Notes: a model not told the origin generated them from the sequence alone. A DNA stretch of 64,000 nt from Vibrio sp. CDRSL-10 TSBA (GCA_039696685.1 CP155566.1:806001-870000); one strand, 5' to 3'; positions 1-8,224 are shown, counted from the first letter of the stretch. Made by a program: numbers and translations.

Positions 1-919
1 TGCGCGCGACTTTATCGTCGATGACGCTTTGAGCGAGAGTGCCGTTATCGACATAAGGTTGCAGTTTGTCCTGGGTAAACTGAAGGCCGGATGGCATATC
101 CAGATCGGTGCCAGCGTAAGCGCCTTCATAGGCATTCTGAATCGCGTTGAAGTCAGACATGACGAAGCCCTGGTAGCCCCATTCATCTTTCAGTACTTCT
201 TTGATGATGTGGTGATTTTCACAGGCGAAGTCGCCGTTGACCTTATTAAAACCACACATGATGGAGGCGATATCGGCATTTTTCACCAATGACTCAAACG
301 GGACCAGGTACATTTCACGCAGGGTACGTTCGTCAACGTGCACGTCCAGAGCATGGCGGTTCGCTTCCTGCTCATTGGCGATCAGGTGTTTGGCACCGGC
401 TTGAATGCCCTGAGCCTGGATACCGTTGGTGATCGCCGGCGCCATGACAGAGCACAGGAACGGGTCTTCACCACACACAGACTCAGCAGCGCGGCCATTC
501 AGAGGAGTACGGTAAAGATTGACGACCGGTGACAGCATTTGTTCACCGCCGGCCATACGAGTTTCGTAGCCCAGGGCCAGACCTTGCTCCTGAGCTCGTT
601 TGATATTCCAGGTTGCGGCCAGAGCTGTTTGTGAAGGGTAGCTGGCACCAAACGTGGTGTTATTTACATGCACACCTAATGTGGAATCGTAAGCAACTGT
701 TCCTTCAATTCCAAAACGATCCAGACGCGGGATCATATGGCCGTCGTCAACTCGGATAAACTGATATTTTTCTTGCGCAGACATGTTATCCAGAATGGAG
801 CTTACCTGTGCTTCGACTTCCAGCCAGGATTTACCGTTATAGTCAGCATGTGCGGCCGCCGGTGCCAGTGCTGCGAGCATACAGACCGTGATTGGTCGTA
901 AGGTATTAGTAGGTTTCAT
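1..919 (-). CDS. Glycoside hydrolase family 3 beta-glucosidase-like enzyme, 3' part outside window
   Basis: The N-terminal 306 codons of a secreted family 3 glycosidase run off the left edge. The start is the ATG at 917-919, followed by a signal peptide of about 25 residues ending AAAHA. The GH3 N-terminal barrel is recognisable from the blocks VAYDSTLGVHV, LSPVVNLYRTP, a KHLIANEQE block and VMSDF near residue 256, whose Asp is the expected catalytic nucleophile. The family removes terminal sugars from beta-glucosides or related oligosaccharides; the substrate cannot be told. It overlaps the stop of the small secreted protein upstream by 14 bases, so the two are probably co-translated. Confidence 0.85.
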   Translation of the reverse strand, partial: MKPTNTLRPITVCMLAALAPAAAHADYNGKSWLEVEAQVSSILDNMSAQEKYQFIRVDDGHMIPRLDRFGIEGTVAYDSTLGVHVNNTTFGASYPSQTALAATWNIKRAQEQGLALGYETRMAGGEQMLSPVVNLYRTPLNGRAAESVCGEDPFLCSVMAPAITNGIQAQGIQAGAKHLIANEQEANRHALDVHVDERTLREMYLVPFESLVKNADIASIMCGFNKVNGDFACENHHIIKEVLKDEWGYQGFVMSDFNAIQNAYEGAYAGTDLDMPSGLQFTQDKLQPYVDNGTLAQSVIDDKVAR

Positions 920-1181
920 ATAACGATCCTTGCTGAGTGCTTTGATCACTGTTGTCCGATCGGTTGGCTTGTGCCGTGTCTTTTTTGACGTCAGCTTGCA
1001 ATAAAGCGCGCTCTTTAGCCTGTTGACCGTGTTCGATAAAGTCGTTGGCCTGAGTTAGCATGTCTTTTTTATGTTCATAGTCGGCTCTTTTCTGGCTCAT
1101 GCTCAGATCTGCGGCTGTCGCCAAGGAGCGGACTAAGCTGGTCATCAGAGCGAAAGCCAGAGGGATGGCAATTTTTTTCAT
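906..1181 (-). CDS. Small secreted protein of unknown function, upstream of the GH3 gene
   Basis: A 91-residue protein that I do not recognise. I chose the ATG at 1181 because AAGGA stands about 6 bases before it and a clear Sec signal peptide follows (MKKIAIPLAFALMTSL..ATA, cleavage near residue 24). The mature part is about 67 residues, highly charged and rich in Lys, Gln, Asp and Asn, with no cysteine and probably helical. Its stop codon lies inside the start of the GH3 glycosidase, so both form one transcript. It could be a periplasmic partner of the enzyme, but that is inference from position only. Confidence 0.6.
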   Translation of the reverse strand: MKKIAIPLAFALMTSLVRSLATAADLSMSQKRADYEHKKDMLTQANDFIEHGQQAKERALLQADVKKDTAQANRSDNSDQSTQQGSLYETY

Positions 1182-2028
1182 TGTCTTTCCTTCAGAGAAA
1201 AGAGGAAACATCTCACCGTGTAACTCAGTGGTTCACTCAGAAATCAGGCGGTGTCTCCTCTTGATTAAACGGAATGTTATTCCGTAAAAAGGATGTGAAA
1301 AGTTATAAACCTGACACTTGTGTCAGGCTTGGTTCGCAAATCTCATGGGATTCAATACCCTGGTGAAGGGCATTTAGAAGACAGAATTACGCAGGTTGAG
1401 CAGTCTACCCATCAAAAGCGAGCCTTTGTCGGATCAAAGTCAGGTTTATGTAAAACCTCAGTGGCGGTATTTCTCTGCTTGTGAATTGCTTTATTCTCAC
1501 ATTCTGTGGCCCGGTTACTTATTCTGTTTGGGCTGTAGATTTGAAAGGCTGATTTTTTGCTAAGTGAAAAGTTTGTGACTATTTAAATCTTATATATCAG
1601 CTAGGTATGAATGTTATCTATAGAATTACAAATAAAAGTTAATCAAATAACTTTTTATCAATTTACTGTCTGGGCTCAGTTGAGTGTATAACAGGGTGTT
1701 AATAAAATTTTTTGATTAAAACCAAAATAAAAATCATTTTCATATAGTGTTTAAAGTAAGACCTTAAATGGTCGCCATCACATACGGTGAATGGATTTTA
1801 TAAAATATCTATTATAATCATTGTATTGTGATTAATTTTTGGCGTATCTCTACTCTGAGTGTTATGTGATTTACAGTTGTTCGTTAATTGTGCAATGGCC
1901 GGTAAATTTATATGTGTTTATTAATAATCAATCTATAATTATAGGGTTTACTTATTTAAAGTACGTGATATAACCATTACTAATAAACGGATTGATGTAC
2001 TGTAAAATTCATTTTGTGGACAGGGATA
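1182..2028. other. AT-rich intergenic region with two inverted repeats
   Basis: About 850 bases without a convincing gene separate the GH3 operon from the diguanylate cyclase. Two short inverted repeats lie on the GH3 side: CGGAAT-GTT-ATTCCG at 1271-1285 and CCTGACAC-TT-GTGTCAGG at 1310-1327. The second is perfect with 8-base arms and could be an operator for the divergent glycosidase operon. The rest (1550-2010) is very AT-rich and probably holds the promoter of the diguanylate cyclase gene. I see no RNA gene or element end. Confidence 0.4.
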
Positions 2029-2991
2029 GTGAAAGAGCAATCGAATGAAATAACCCAATTTCTGGACTTTTTGGTTGATGCGATTTTAATCGTTGATGAA
2101 GATTCAAATGTAGTATTTGCTAACGAATCATGTGCCAAATTATTTGGTTATAAAAAGGAAATCCTGCACACCAGAACACTGACCGATTTGATAAAAATTG
2201 GCGTAGTGGATGATCATGGATTTAAAGTACGTAACTTTATCCTTGATCAGCCCCGAGCCAGGCCGATGATGTCACGGGGTGTGATTCCTTGTGTGAAAAG
2301 TAACGGTGAGGACTTCAGCGCCAGAATTTCCATCGCTAATCTCAATTTCAACGGCAAGAAGTGTGGAATCGCGACCATTCAGGATTACTCTACCGTTAAA
2401 GATCTGATCGATAAACTGCACAGAGACTCGCGTACTGATGCGGTCACTAACCTTTTCAACAAACGCCACCTTGATAACCTTATCGCCCAACCGACTAAGC
2501 TGATGCATGAGTCCGGTCTGCTCGGTGTGGCGTACCTGGATCTGAATGGCTTTAAAATCATCAATGACCAGTATGGACATGACGTGGGTGATGCGCTGCT
2601 GGTGGAAATATCCCAACGTTTAACCAGTAAAGTGCGCAGTCGTGACATCTGCTTTCGGATTGGCGGCGACGAATTTCTGGTGCTGTTTCGGATAGAAGAT
2701 GTAGAGCATTATCTGAACGAAGCGGCGGGTTGCGGAGCCAAGTTACACGATTTGATCACCGCACCCATTGAGATAGATGGTGTCGAGCATCTGATTTCAG
2801 TCGGTGTCAGTATCGGGGTTGGTGTATTACCGCATGATGGTCATGATTTAACGGCTGTTATCAAGCAAGCTGACGCCGCAATGTATGTCTCTAAAACCCG
2901 CCAACTGCCTTTTGTTCTGGCCGGTCAGTTTTCTGAACCCGCCTGCGATGCGACTCAAGCGATGACGGATACCGACAACGCCACCTTGTAA
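2029..2991 (+). CDS. PAS-domain diguanylate cyclase (GGDEF)
   Basis: A soluble c-di-GMP synthase of about 320 residues. A PAS sensor domain covers roughly residues 8-115 (LVDAILIVDEDSNVVFANES at its start), followed by a GGDEF domain. The active-site motif GGDEF lies near residues 212-216, and an RSRD inhibitory-site motif lies five residues before it, so the enzyme should be active and feedback-inhibited. No membrane segment is seen, so the signal is cytoplasmic. The start is uncertain: GTG at 2029 has GGA 8 bases upstream, while the TTG at 2014 lacks a ribosome site. The gene is monocistronic and ends next to a convergent dehydrogenase. Confidence 0.85.
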   Translation: MKEQSNEITQFLDFLVDAILIVDEDSNVVFANESCAKLFGYKKEILHTRTLTDLIKIGVVDDHGFKVRNFILDQPRARPMMSRGVIPCVKSNGEDFSARISIANLNFNGKKCGIATIQDYSTVKDLIDKLHRDSRTDAVTNLFNKRHLDNLIAQPTKLMHESGLLGVAYLDLNGFKIINDQYGHDVGDALLVEISQRLTSKVRSRDICFRIGGDEFLVLFRIEDVEHYLNEAAGCGAKLHDLITAPIEIDGVEHLISVGVSIGVGVLPHDGHDLTAVIKQADAAMYVSKTRQLPFVLAGQFSEPACDATQAMTDTDNATL

Positions 2992-3160
2992 GGTCCAGCG
3001 CTGATTTCGCGGATGCTTTTGTCTGTGCTTTCCAGTAAGTCACTGGATTTTTCCAGTCGGCTGAGTTTCAGCTGCACAGAAAACGAGGTGTTTTCACGAG
3101 CCAGTTTCTTATTCAGTGTCCAGCGGTGAATTCCCGCTTATTTTTACGTTCAAGAGTGAA

Positions 3161-3928
3161 TTAACGCGTAGTTGCACCACCGTCGACCGGCAGCGCGACA
3201 CCCAGTACAAAAGATGCGGCATCGCTGCTCAGCCATAGTACGGCAGCAGCCACTTCTTCCCCTTTACCAAGGCGGCTGATTGGCTGAATACCTGAGATAA
3301 TTTCATCAGTCAGCACACCTTTTTCTTTCATATCAGCTACCATTGGCGTGTCGATAGCTGCAGGACATACCGCGTTGACGCGAATACCACGTGTCGCGTA
3401 TTCCAGCGCTGCACTCTTGGTCAGGCCGATAACACCGTGTTTTGATGCGTGGTAAGACGCCAGTTTACCCAGACCTACCAGGCCACCGATAGATGAACAG
3501 TTGACGATAGAGCCGTGGCCCTGTTCACGCATGTACTTCAGCTCGTGTTTCATGCTGGCCCAGACACCACGCCGGTTGATCGCGTTGACGCGGTCAAAGT
3601 CGTCGGCCAGTTCGTCCGCCGCATCAATAGCCGGTACCTGAATACCTGCATTATTGAATGCCATATCCAGGCCGCCGAACTGTTCAACGGTTTGTTTTAC
3701 CAGAGCTTCAACTTGCTCTTCTTTGGTGACATCACACACAAAACCCGCTGCTTTACCGCCAGCTTGAGTGATCTCAGCAACCGCTGCGTCCAGAGCTTGT
3801 GGGTTAACATCGGACAGCATAACGGCAGCGCATGCTTCCGCGTACGCTTTCGCTGTTGAAAAGCCCATGCCTGATGCAGCACCAGTGACCAGAGCAACTT
3901 TACCGGAAAAATCATAAGAGACTGACAT
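3161..3928 (-). CDS. Short-chain dehydrogenase/reductase (SDR), classical type
   Basis: A 255-residue NAD(P)-dependent oxidoreductase. It has the Rossmann glycine motif TGAASGMG (residues 15-22), the structural NNAG motif, the catalytic Ser in the NCSSIGG block and the YHASK Tyr/Lys pair, all in the usual order and spacing. The C-terminal ...LPVDGGATTR resembles the glucose 1-dehydrogenase/cyclopentanol dehydrogenase subgroup, but the substrate cannot be deduced. The gene stands alone: a convergent cyclase gene lies on one side and a long non-coding stretch on the other. A ribosome site (GAGGTAAT) precedes the ATG at 3928. Confidence 0.85.
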   Translation of the reverse strand: MSVSYDFSGKVALVTGAASGMGFSTAKAYAEACAAVMLSDVNPQALDAAVAEITQAGGKAAGFVCDVTKEEQVEALVKQTVEQFGGLDMAFNNAGIQVPAIDAADELADDFDRVNAINRRGVWASMKHELKYMREQGHGSIVNCSSIGGLVGLGKLASYHASKHGVIGLTKSAALEYATRGIRVNAVCPAAIDTPMVADMKEKGVLTDEIISGIQPISRLGKGEEVAAAVLWLSSDAASFVLGVALPVDGGATTR

Positions 3929-4651
3929 ATTACCTCCTCGGTAATGACGTGATTATCGTTGTAATAAAAAGATGAATGATGCAAGTTTGAGCGCCTCGCC
4001 CGGACGTTGAGCTATGGCATCATTGATGTTTACCTTGGTTGCATGACGAGCCGATTCACTTGTCTATGCCAGGTGTAAAGAATTGGATACGCTGGGGTTA
4101 CTAAACGAACCTATACAGCGCAACGTTGCGGATAAGTATGAGGTGGGCTTCACCGCTTCACCGCTTAACCGAAACTAATGGTGGTTATGTTATCGGTTTT
4201 GGCGCCGGGAGTGATGAGTCTAAACTCCGTAATTCTTGCCTGATTGTCTATCGATTGGATTGACAACAAAGCAGAGTCGGGACATTCAAGGCAGAAAGCA
4301 TCGTTGAGAAATCGTGTTGAGGGGTTTGAGAGATAACAGATTATTTTTAAAATACTTCGTTGCGTAGTGTCTGATTTATCTAAGTTTATTATAATGACTG
4401 GTTATGAATTTCTCTCATGAATGTTAGATGAGTTTAGTTGGCTTTTTTGTAAATAATTATGGTTAATATTTGGATGTTAATTACTGTGAGTTTTTGATTT
4501 TTGGAGCAATGTGGCAATTTTAGCTTCTGTATGAATATAAGTAGATATTGTTATTTAAATTGGGTGTCCAAAAAATCACGGTTAGAAAATTAAATTTAGT
4601 TTTATAAATACTGTGATGTAATTAATGGTTAGTTAGCTAAAGACAGTCAAA
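3929..4651. other. Intergenic region, AT-rich towards its right end
   Basis: No gene can be supported in these 720 bases. Composition changes from about average near the dehydrogenase to very AT-rich from about 4330 onward, marking the left side of the accessory segment that holds the toxin genes. The right end should contain the toxin promoter. No direct repeat of the ssrA 3' end, which would mark an attachment site, was found here by eye. Confidence 0.4.
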
Positions 4652-5999
4652 ATGTTTAATCAAGTCTATAAGTGTCCGATTGGCAGTTTAAATCCAGACT
4701 TTTGTAACTGTGGTTCATGTCAATTACAAAAGCAAATGAGTGCAGGGCGCGCTGCACTTGAAAAAATCCAACAAGAAAATTTTGCTAGTGGTGGTTCTAT
4801 CTCAAGTATCGGAAGTCAACCTGAAATCGATGCTCCAAAAGAGTCCATGAAAGAAAAGCTAGCAAGACAGCGCAAAGAAAGAATTGAGCAGTCAGATAAG
4901 GATTGGAATAACAGTCAGCAGGCTCAAGCACAAGAGTTTATGTTGGGCTGGATGTCCAACCCTGAGACGCAATCGAAGTCCTCATTATGGTTAGAATTAT
5001 TTACACCTGATACCTCAGAAGAACAGCGCAGGCTGATCAAGCAGTGCAACATTCACTTAAATGATCCGGTGAGGGAAGGTGAAATAGTGATTTTGCCTTC
5101 AGCGCAGCCAGCAACACCTCGGCACAAGCAACTACTAGCTGATCTTCAGGAAGATGCGAAAGCAGCAAGTATTGAATTCGCGAAACTGACAGATGACTTG
5201 GTTGCATTGGCTAATCGTCATTTTGAATTGCTAGATCATTATGCTAATGAAGCATGGAATCGTTTCAAATCAGATGGGTTACCTAGTGATCAGTATGCTT
5301 ACGCTTCTTTAGGAGTAGGCGTGGCTGCATCTACGGTTGAACAGCATTTGAAAAATATCAATGGCGTCTTGTTAGATATTAACAACTTGTATGCAGAACA
5401 AGTTGCTTTGGCTAGCCGAAACGGGTGGTATTAACTACGGTACTTTTGTTGCTCAAAGGGCTAAACTATTTGAAAAATTGGACGGCTCTTTTGCACGGTT
5501 ATCAAAACGCAGTATACAACTACCTGTTTACCAGCAGATACGACGTAACCTGAAGCTATCAACGAAATCTGTTGTTCATAATGCGGAAAGCATTCTAGAA
5601 AAAGGCTTCATTCCCAATCTTGGCAAAAGGATGGCTAATGTAGCAAACGGTGTTTCTGTTGCTAAGGGCGTGGGTTATGTCGGATTGACGTTAGGAGCCG
5701 CAAGTGGCGTTAAAAACATGTATGACGCATGTTCGAAAGATATCGATGGAAAGTGTAAAAAAACAGCGACAAGAGAAATAGTTGGATTCAGTACCGGTTT
5801 ATATGCAGGTAGTGTTGCCGGCGATTTAGCTGTAGGAGGTGTTTTATTGGTATTAGGTGCCGCTAGTGCTCCTGTTATAGCTGTTGCTACTATTGGAGCT
5901 TTTGTAGTTGGGGGAGCTATTGGTGGTAGTATCGGGAGTACAGTGGGTAAAGCTTCTGCTGACTTTATGTATGAATATTTTGAAAGTATATTGGAATAA
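4652..5999 (+). CDS. Predicted membrane-disrupting antibacterial toxin (T6SS-effector-like), one frameshift
   Basis: One gene of about 448 codons, broken by a single-base frameshift at 5418-5427. The reading frame changes from ...VALASR to GGINYGTFVAQR, and removing one A of GAAAC at 5418-5422 (or one G of the following GGG) rejoins it. The N-terminus is cysteine-containing (YKCPIGSLNPDFCNCGSCQ). A helical, charged middle follows, including a possible LysM-like stretch ending REGEIVIL near residue 150. The last 100 residues carry long Gly/Ala/Val-rich hydrophobic segments like a membrane-inserting hairpin. A membrane protein gene starts 6 bases downstream. The architecture suits pore-forming T6SS effectors of vibrios (VasX or Tme type), but this is inferred, not shown by a specific motif. 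Confidence 0.55.
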
Positions 6000-6005
6000 C
6001 GAGCC

Positions 6006-6359
6006 ATGTTCAGTTTCGTCGTAGTAATTTTGGGTGGATATATCTTGATTTGGTCAATTCCTGGTGCATTGATCGGAGCTGCTTTGGGGCTGGGTGATCC
6101 ACAGCGTATTGTTAGAATTGACAAGTTACTAGCTAGAGATGTTAATAAACTTCATTCCAATCATCAGTGTATGATGTCATATAGTATTATTTCTCGGTTT
6201 TTGCGTTATTGCGTTGCTTACCCATTTATTCGACATAGAGCAAAAAAAAGTAGTATAAAATTTAAGATTTTCATGTGGTTTAATGCTCTTGGTTTTTGGA
6301 GTTGGATTGGCGTATTTATTTGTATGTTTCTAGATAAAGGATTAGGGATTATTAATTAA
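6006..6359 (+). CDS. Predicted membrane immunity protein for the upstream toxin
   Basis: A 117-residue integral membrane protein I do not recognise by family. It has an N-terminal membrane segment (VVVILGGYILIWSIPGALIGA) and a second at the C-terminus (FNALGFWSWIGVFICMFL), separated by a basic loop of about 60 residues. It begins 6 bases after the toxin stop and is similarly AT-rich. A small multi-spanning protein directly after a toxin with a hydrophobic end is the usual arrangement for immunity against a pore-forming or membrane-disrupting effector. A decayed relative of its first segment lies at 6519-6599 behind a decayed toxin end, which supports toxin and immunity moving together. Confidence 0.5.
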   Translation: MFSFVVVILGGYILIWSIPGALIGAALGLGDPQRIVRIDKLLARDVNKLHSNHQCMMSYSIISRFLRYCVAYPFIRHRAKKSSIKFKIFMWFNALGFWSWIGVFICMFLDKGLGIIN

Positions 6360-6385
6360 ATTTATCAGAAAGCCAATAGTTACTT

Positions 6386-6516
6386 ATGAATATATTTAAA
6401 GATGTAGATAATTTTGTTTCTGCTGGTGTTTTGGGTGGGACTTTTAGTACGCTTCAGGAAAATCTTTGTCTGATGTATTATATGAATCCGCTATGGATCT
6501 CATAGAGGAAGTCTAG
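6386..6516 (+). pseudogene. Decayed second toxin C-terminus (orphan module)
   Basis: A short reading frame starts at 6386 (MNIFKDVDNFVSAGVLGGTFST) and continues in another frame from about 6449 (ASGKSLSDVLYESAMDLIEEV, stop at 6514-6516). Read together, this resembles the last 30 residues of the intact toxin upstream: GGSIGSTVGKASADFMYEYF against GGTFST-ASGKSLSDVLYES. It looks like a displaced, truncated and frameshifted copy of a related toxin end. Unlike the frameshifts in core genes, this break has no GAAAC at the junction and is probably genuine decay. Confidence 0.45.
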
Positions 6517-6518
6517 TA

Positions 6519-6599
6519 GTGGTAGGAGAAATAATACATAATATAAAAGTAGTATTTCTTGGTATATATTCAATTTACATTCTTTTATGGGGTTTGTAG
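6519..6599 (+). pseudogene. Decayed immunity-gene remnant after the orphan toxin end
   Basis: Two bases after the orphan toxin end, a GTG-initiated frame of 26 codons reads VVGEIIHNIKVVFLGIYSIY and then ILLWGL before a stop. The hydrophobic core aligns with the first membrane segment of the intact immunity protein (VVVILGGYILIWSI). The order toxin end, very short gap, membrane protein start repeats that of the intact pair at 5999-6006, so this is most simply a dead copy of a sister toxin-immunity cassette. Confidence 0.4.
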
Positions 6600-6968
6600 G
6601 CCCCGCCTCCTCACGAAATGACTAGTCTTAAAGCTCAAGAGAAACAAAGATTTATCTACTTAACCTGAGTGATTCCGATATAGAGAGGGGAATTGTTCTT
6701 GTGACCAGCCCTGTATCAGGATCACTGAGATGGGGCTTGCTCGCCAAATCATATGGGCAGAATTCACTGTGTAAAAAACAGCGTTTAGATGAGGAGTGCC
6801 AGGCATACCCATAAACTCCAGATTCGTGATTGGGTACCGCCGCAGCACAGTTTATAAGATTTCAGAATTGATTTATGGCTTGTTAGAACGATATGTCGCT
6901 GTATGACGGATGGATTTCTGAATGAAAGTTTGTAAGTATCGACTAATAAAATTAAAAAGGGCATGGAT
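6600..6968. other. Non-coding stretch between decayed cassette and membrane protein gene
   Basis: About 370 bases with no gene I can support. On the minus strand an open frame at 6660-6848 begins MLRRYPITNLEFMGMPGTPH and ends in NHSG. It has no good ribosome site and could be part of a repeated or transferred element, but I cannot place it. Composition is mixed: 6660-6860 is less AT-rich than both flanks, suggesting a separate inserted fragment. Confidence 0.25.
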
Positions 6969-7523
6969 ATGGGAATTTTTTGGGTAATTATAATTTTTGG
7001 GATTGTGTTTTTGACGATGGGGCGCCTTAAAGAAGAAGACCAAGATAAATTAAAAAAAGTAGCGAGACTCAACTCAACGGCGTCAAAAAGACATTCCCCA
7101 GTTACTAGGAACACATTCGATTCAACGAATGCCAACACATCGTCAGTTTCTACGGCAACCGCTGGTTTTTTAGCGGCTAGTACATTGGGCAATTTTGGAA
7201 TCAACCCTGCCACCGGGTTACCCATGGTAAACAGTCTTTTCGATCAGGGCGGTAATGCTTGGGAAGACCAACCAGCTAGCATCGTGGGTGATTCAATGCT
7301 AGGAGTGATGGAGTCTCCATCTACTGAAATATCTATGGTCAATCCTGCCAATGGATTAGTAATGGTCGATACCGTGTTTGATATTGCAGGGAATATTTAT
7401 GGCTTTGATAACACCATGGGCTCCAATTTGTTTGACGACAGCTTCGGCTCTTCTATGATTGAGGATGGTTTTGGCTCTTCTATATTTGATGACAGTTTCA
7501 GCAGCAGTTTGTTTGACGATTAA
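6969..7523 (+). CDS. Hypothetical membrane-anchored protein with two repeat types
   Basis: A 184-residue protein of unknown function. I chose the ATG at 6969 because AAGGG lies 7 bases upstream; the ATG at 6963 is too close to it. A single N-terminal membrane segment (IFWVIIIFGIVFLTMG) is followed by a charged, then Ser/Thr-rich, probably disordered region. Two copies of a motif of about 23 residues occur: NPATGLPMVNSLFDQGGN and NPANGLVMVDTVFDIAGN. The C-terminus is a run of short acidic repeats of the form GSSxxDD (LFDDSFGSS, MIEDGFGSS, IFDDSFSSS, LFDD). It sits between a dead toxin cassette and an IS remnant, with AT-rich codon use like the accessory segment. Confidence 0.6.
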   Translation: MGIFWVIIIFGIVFLTMGRLKEEDQDKLKKVARLNSTASKRHSPVTRNTFDSTNANTSSVSTATAGFLAASTLGNFGINPATGLPMVNSLFDQGGNAWEDQPASIVGDSMLGVMESPSTEISMVNPANGLVMVDTVFDIAGNIYGFDNTMGSNLFDDSFGSSMIEDGFGSSIFDDSFSSSLFDD

Positions 7524-7562
7524 ACAGCATCGACACTATATAGGCTATCAGGTAAACCCCAT

Positions 7563-8130
7563 TGTAACCCTCCCCGAAAAACTGGTCGCTAGTAATTAGA
7601 GCTTTTCCGTTTAAGCTGAAACAAACGGAGAAACGCATGATGAATAAATCACGCTACACAGAAACACAAATCGTCAAGATCCTAAAGGAAGTGGAAGCTG
7701 GCCGAAAGGTGAATGAAGTTTGCCGTGAGTATGGCATCTCAGATGCGACCTACTACAACTGGAAATCCAAGTATGGAGGTATGGAAGCATCAGACGTTAA
7801 ACGTCTAAAAGAGCTTGAGGGTGAGAACCGAAGGCTTAAGCAGATGTTTGCAGATCTTAGCCTCGAGCACCGCATCGTCAAAGATATTCTGGAAAAAGCT
7901 GTAAAGCCAGCGGTTAAGCGAGAGCTCGTAGATTACGCTCTCAAACAATTCCAGGTCAGTTTAAGAATGGCCTGCCGCGCAGTTGGCATCAGCGACTCAG
8001 TCTATCGCTATCGGCCAGCTCCTCATCGAGATGATGAGGTCATTGCCAAGCTACAACAACTCGTAGAGCGATATCCTGCGTACGGATTTGGCAGTTATTT
8101 AAAGTACTCAAGCGTTGGGGTGACGGGATG
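7563..8130 (+). mobile_element. Truncated IS3-family insertion sequence
   Basis: The left end is near 7563 (TGTAACCCTCCCCGAAAAAC), followed by the transposase start at 7637. The element stops inside the second reading frame at about 8103-8130. Only the helix-turn-helix half and the first part of OrfB remain; the DDE catalytic core and the right end are missing, so it cannot move by itself. Unrelated sequence leading to the ssrA terminator follows at once. Its position beside tmRNA marks repeated insertion and deletion at this locus. Confidence 0.8.
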
Positions 8131-8131
8131 A
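7637..8131 (+). pseudogene. IS3-family transposase, OrfA plus truncated OrfB
   Basis: The frame starts as a typical IS3-group OrfA (KSRYTETQIVKILKEVEAG, then a helix-turn-helix with SDATYYNWKSKYGGMEASD and a leucine-zipper stretch VKRLKELEGENRRLKQ). It runs without a stop into OrfB-like sequence (KRELVDYALKQFQVSLRMAC). In most relatives OrfA and OrfB are joined by a programmed -1 frameshift; here they are in one frame. Homology ends after RYPAYGFG; the following bases still encode an LFKVLKRWG-like block in a shifted frame before similarity is lost. The DDE domain is absent, so the product is non-functional. Confidence 0.8.
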
Positions 8132-8187
8132 GACAGATTAAGACAGGAAAGAGAGTTAACCAGTTGAATTTTATTGTTTTTAGATAC

Positions 8188-8214
8188 AAAAAAGGCCACC
8201 CGAGGGTGGCCTTT
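8188..8214 (-). terminator. Rho-independent terminator of ssrA
   Basis: A perfect 10-base stem (AAGGCCACCC/GGGTGGCCTT, loop GA) is followed on the minus strand by a run of T (A at 8188-8193 on the plus strand). It starts about 10 bases past the tmRNA 3' end. Confidence 0.85.
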
Positions 8215-8224
8215 TCCAAACGTT

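Noticed and set aside
6660..6848. Minus-strand open frame starting MLRRYPITNLEFMGMPG
   Set aside because: No ribosome site, isolated, and the flanks look like fragments of decayed elements. It may be part of a repeated sequence, but I cannot support it as a gene.
4330..8224. A complete T6SS cluster or integrative element at the ssrA locus
   Set aside because: No VgrG, PAAR, Hcp, adaptor or integrase gene is present; only effector-like genes and an IS remnant are seen.
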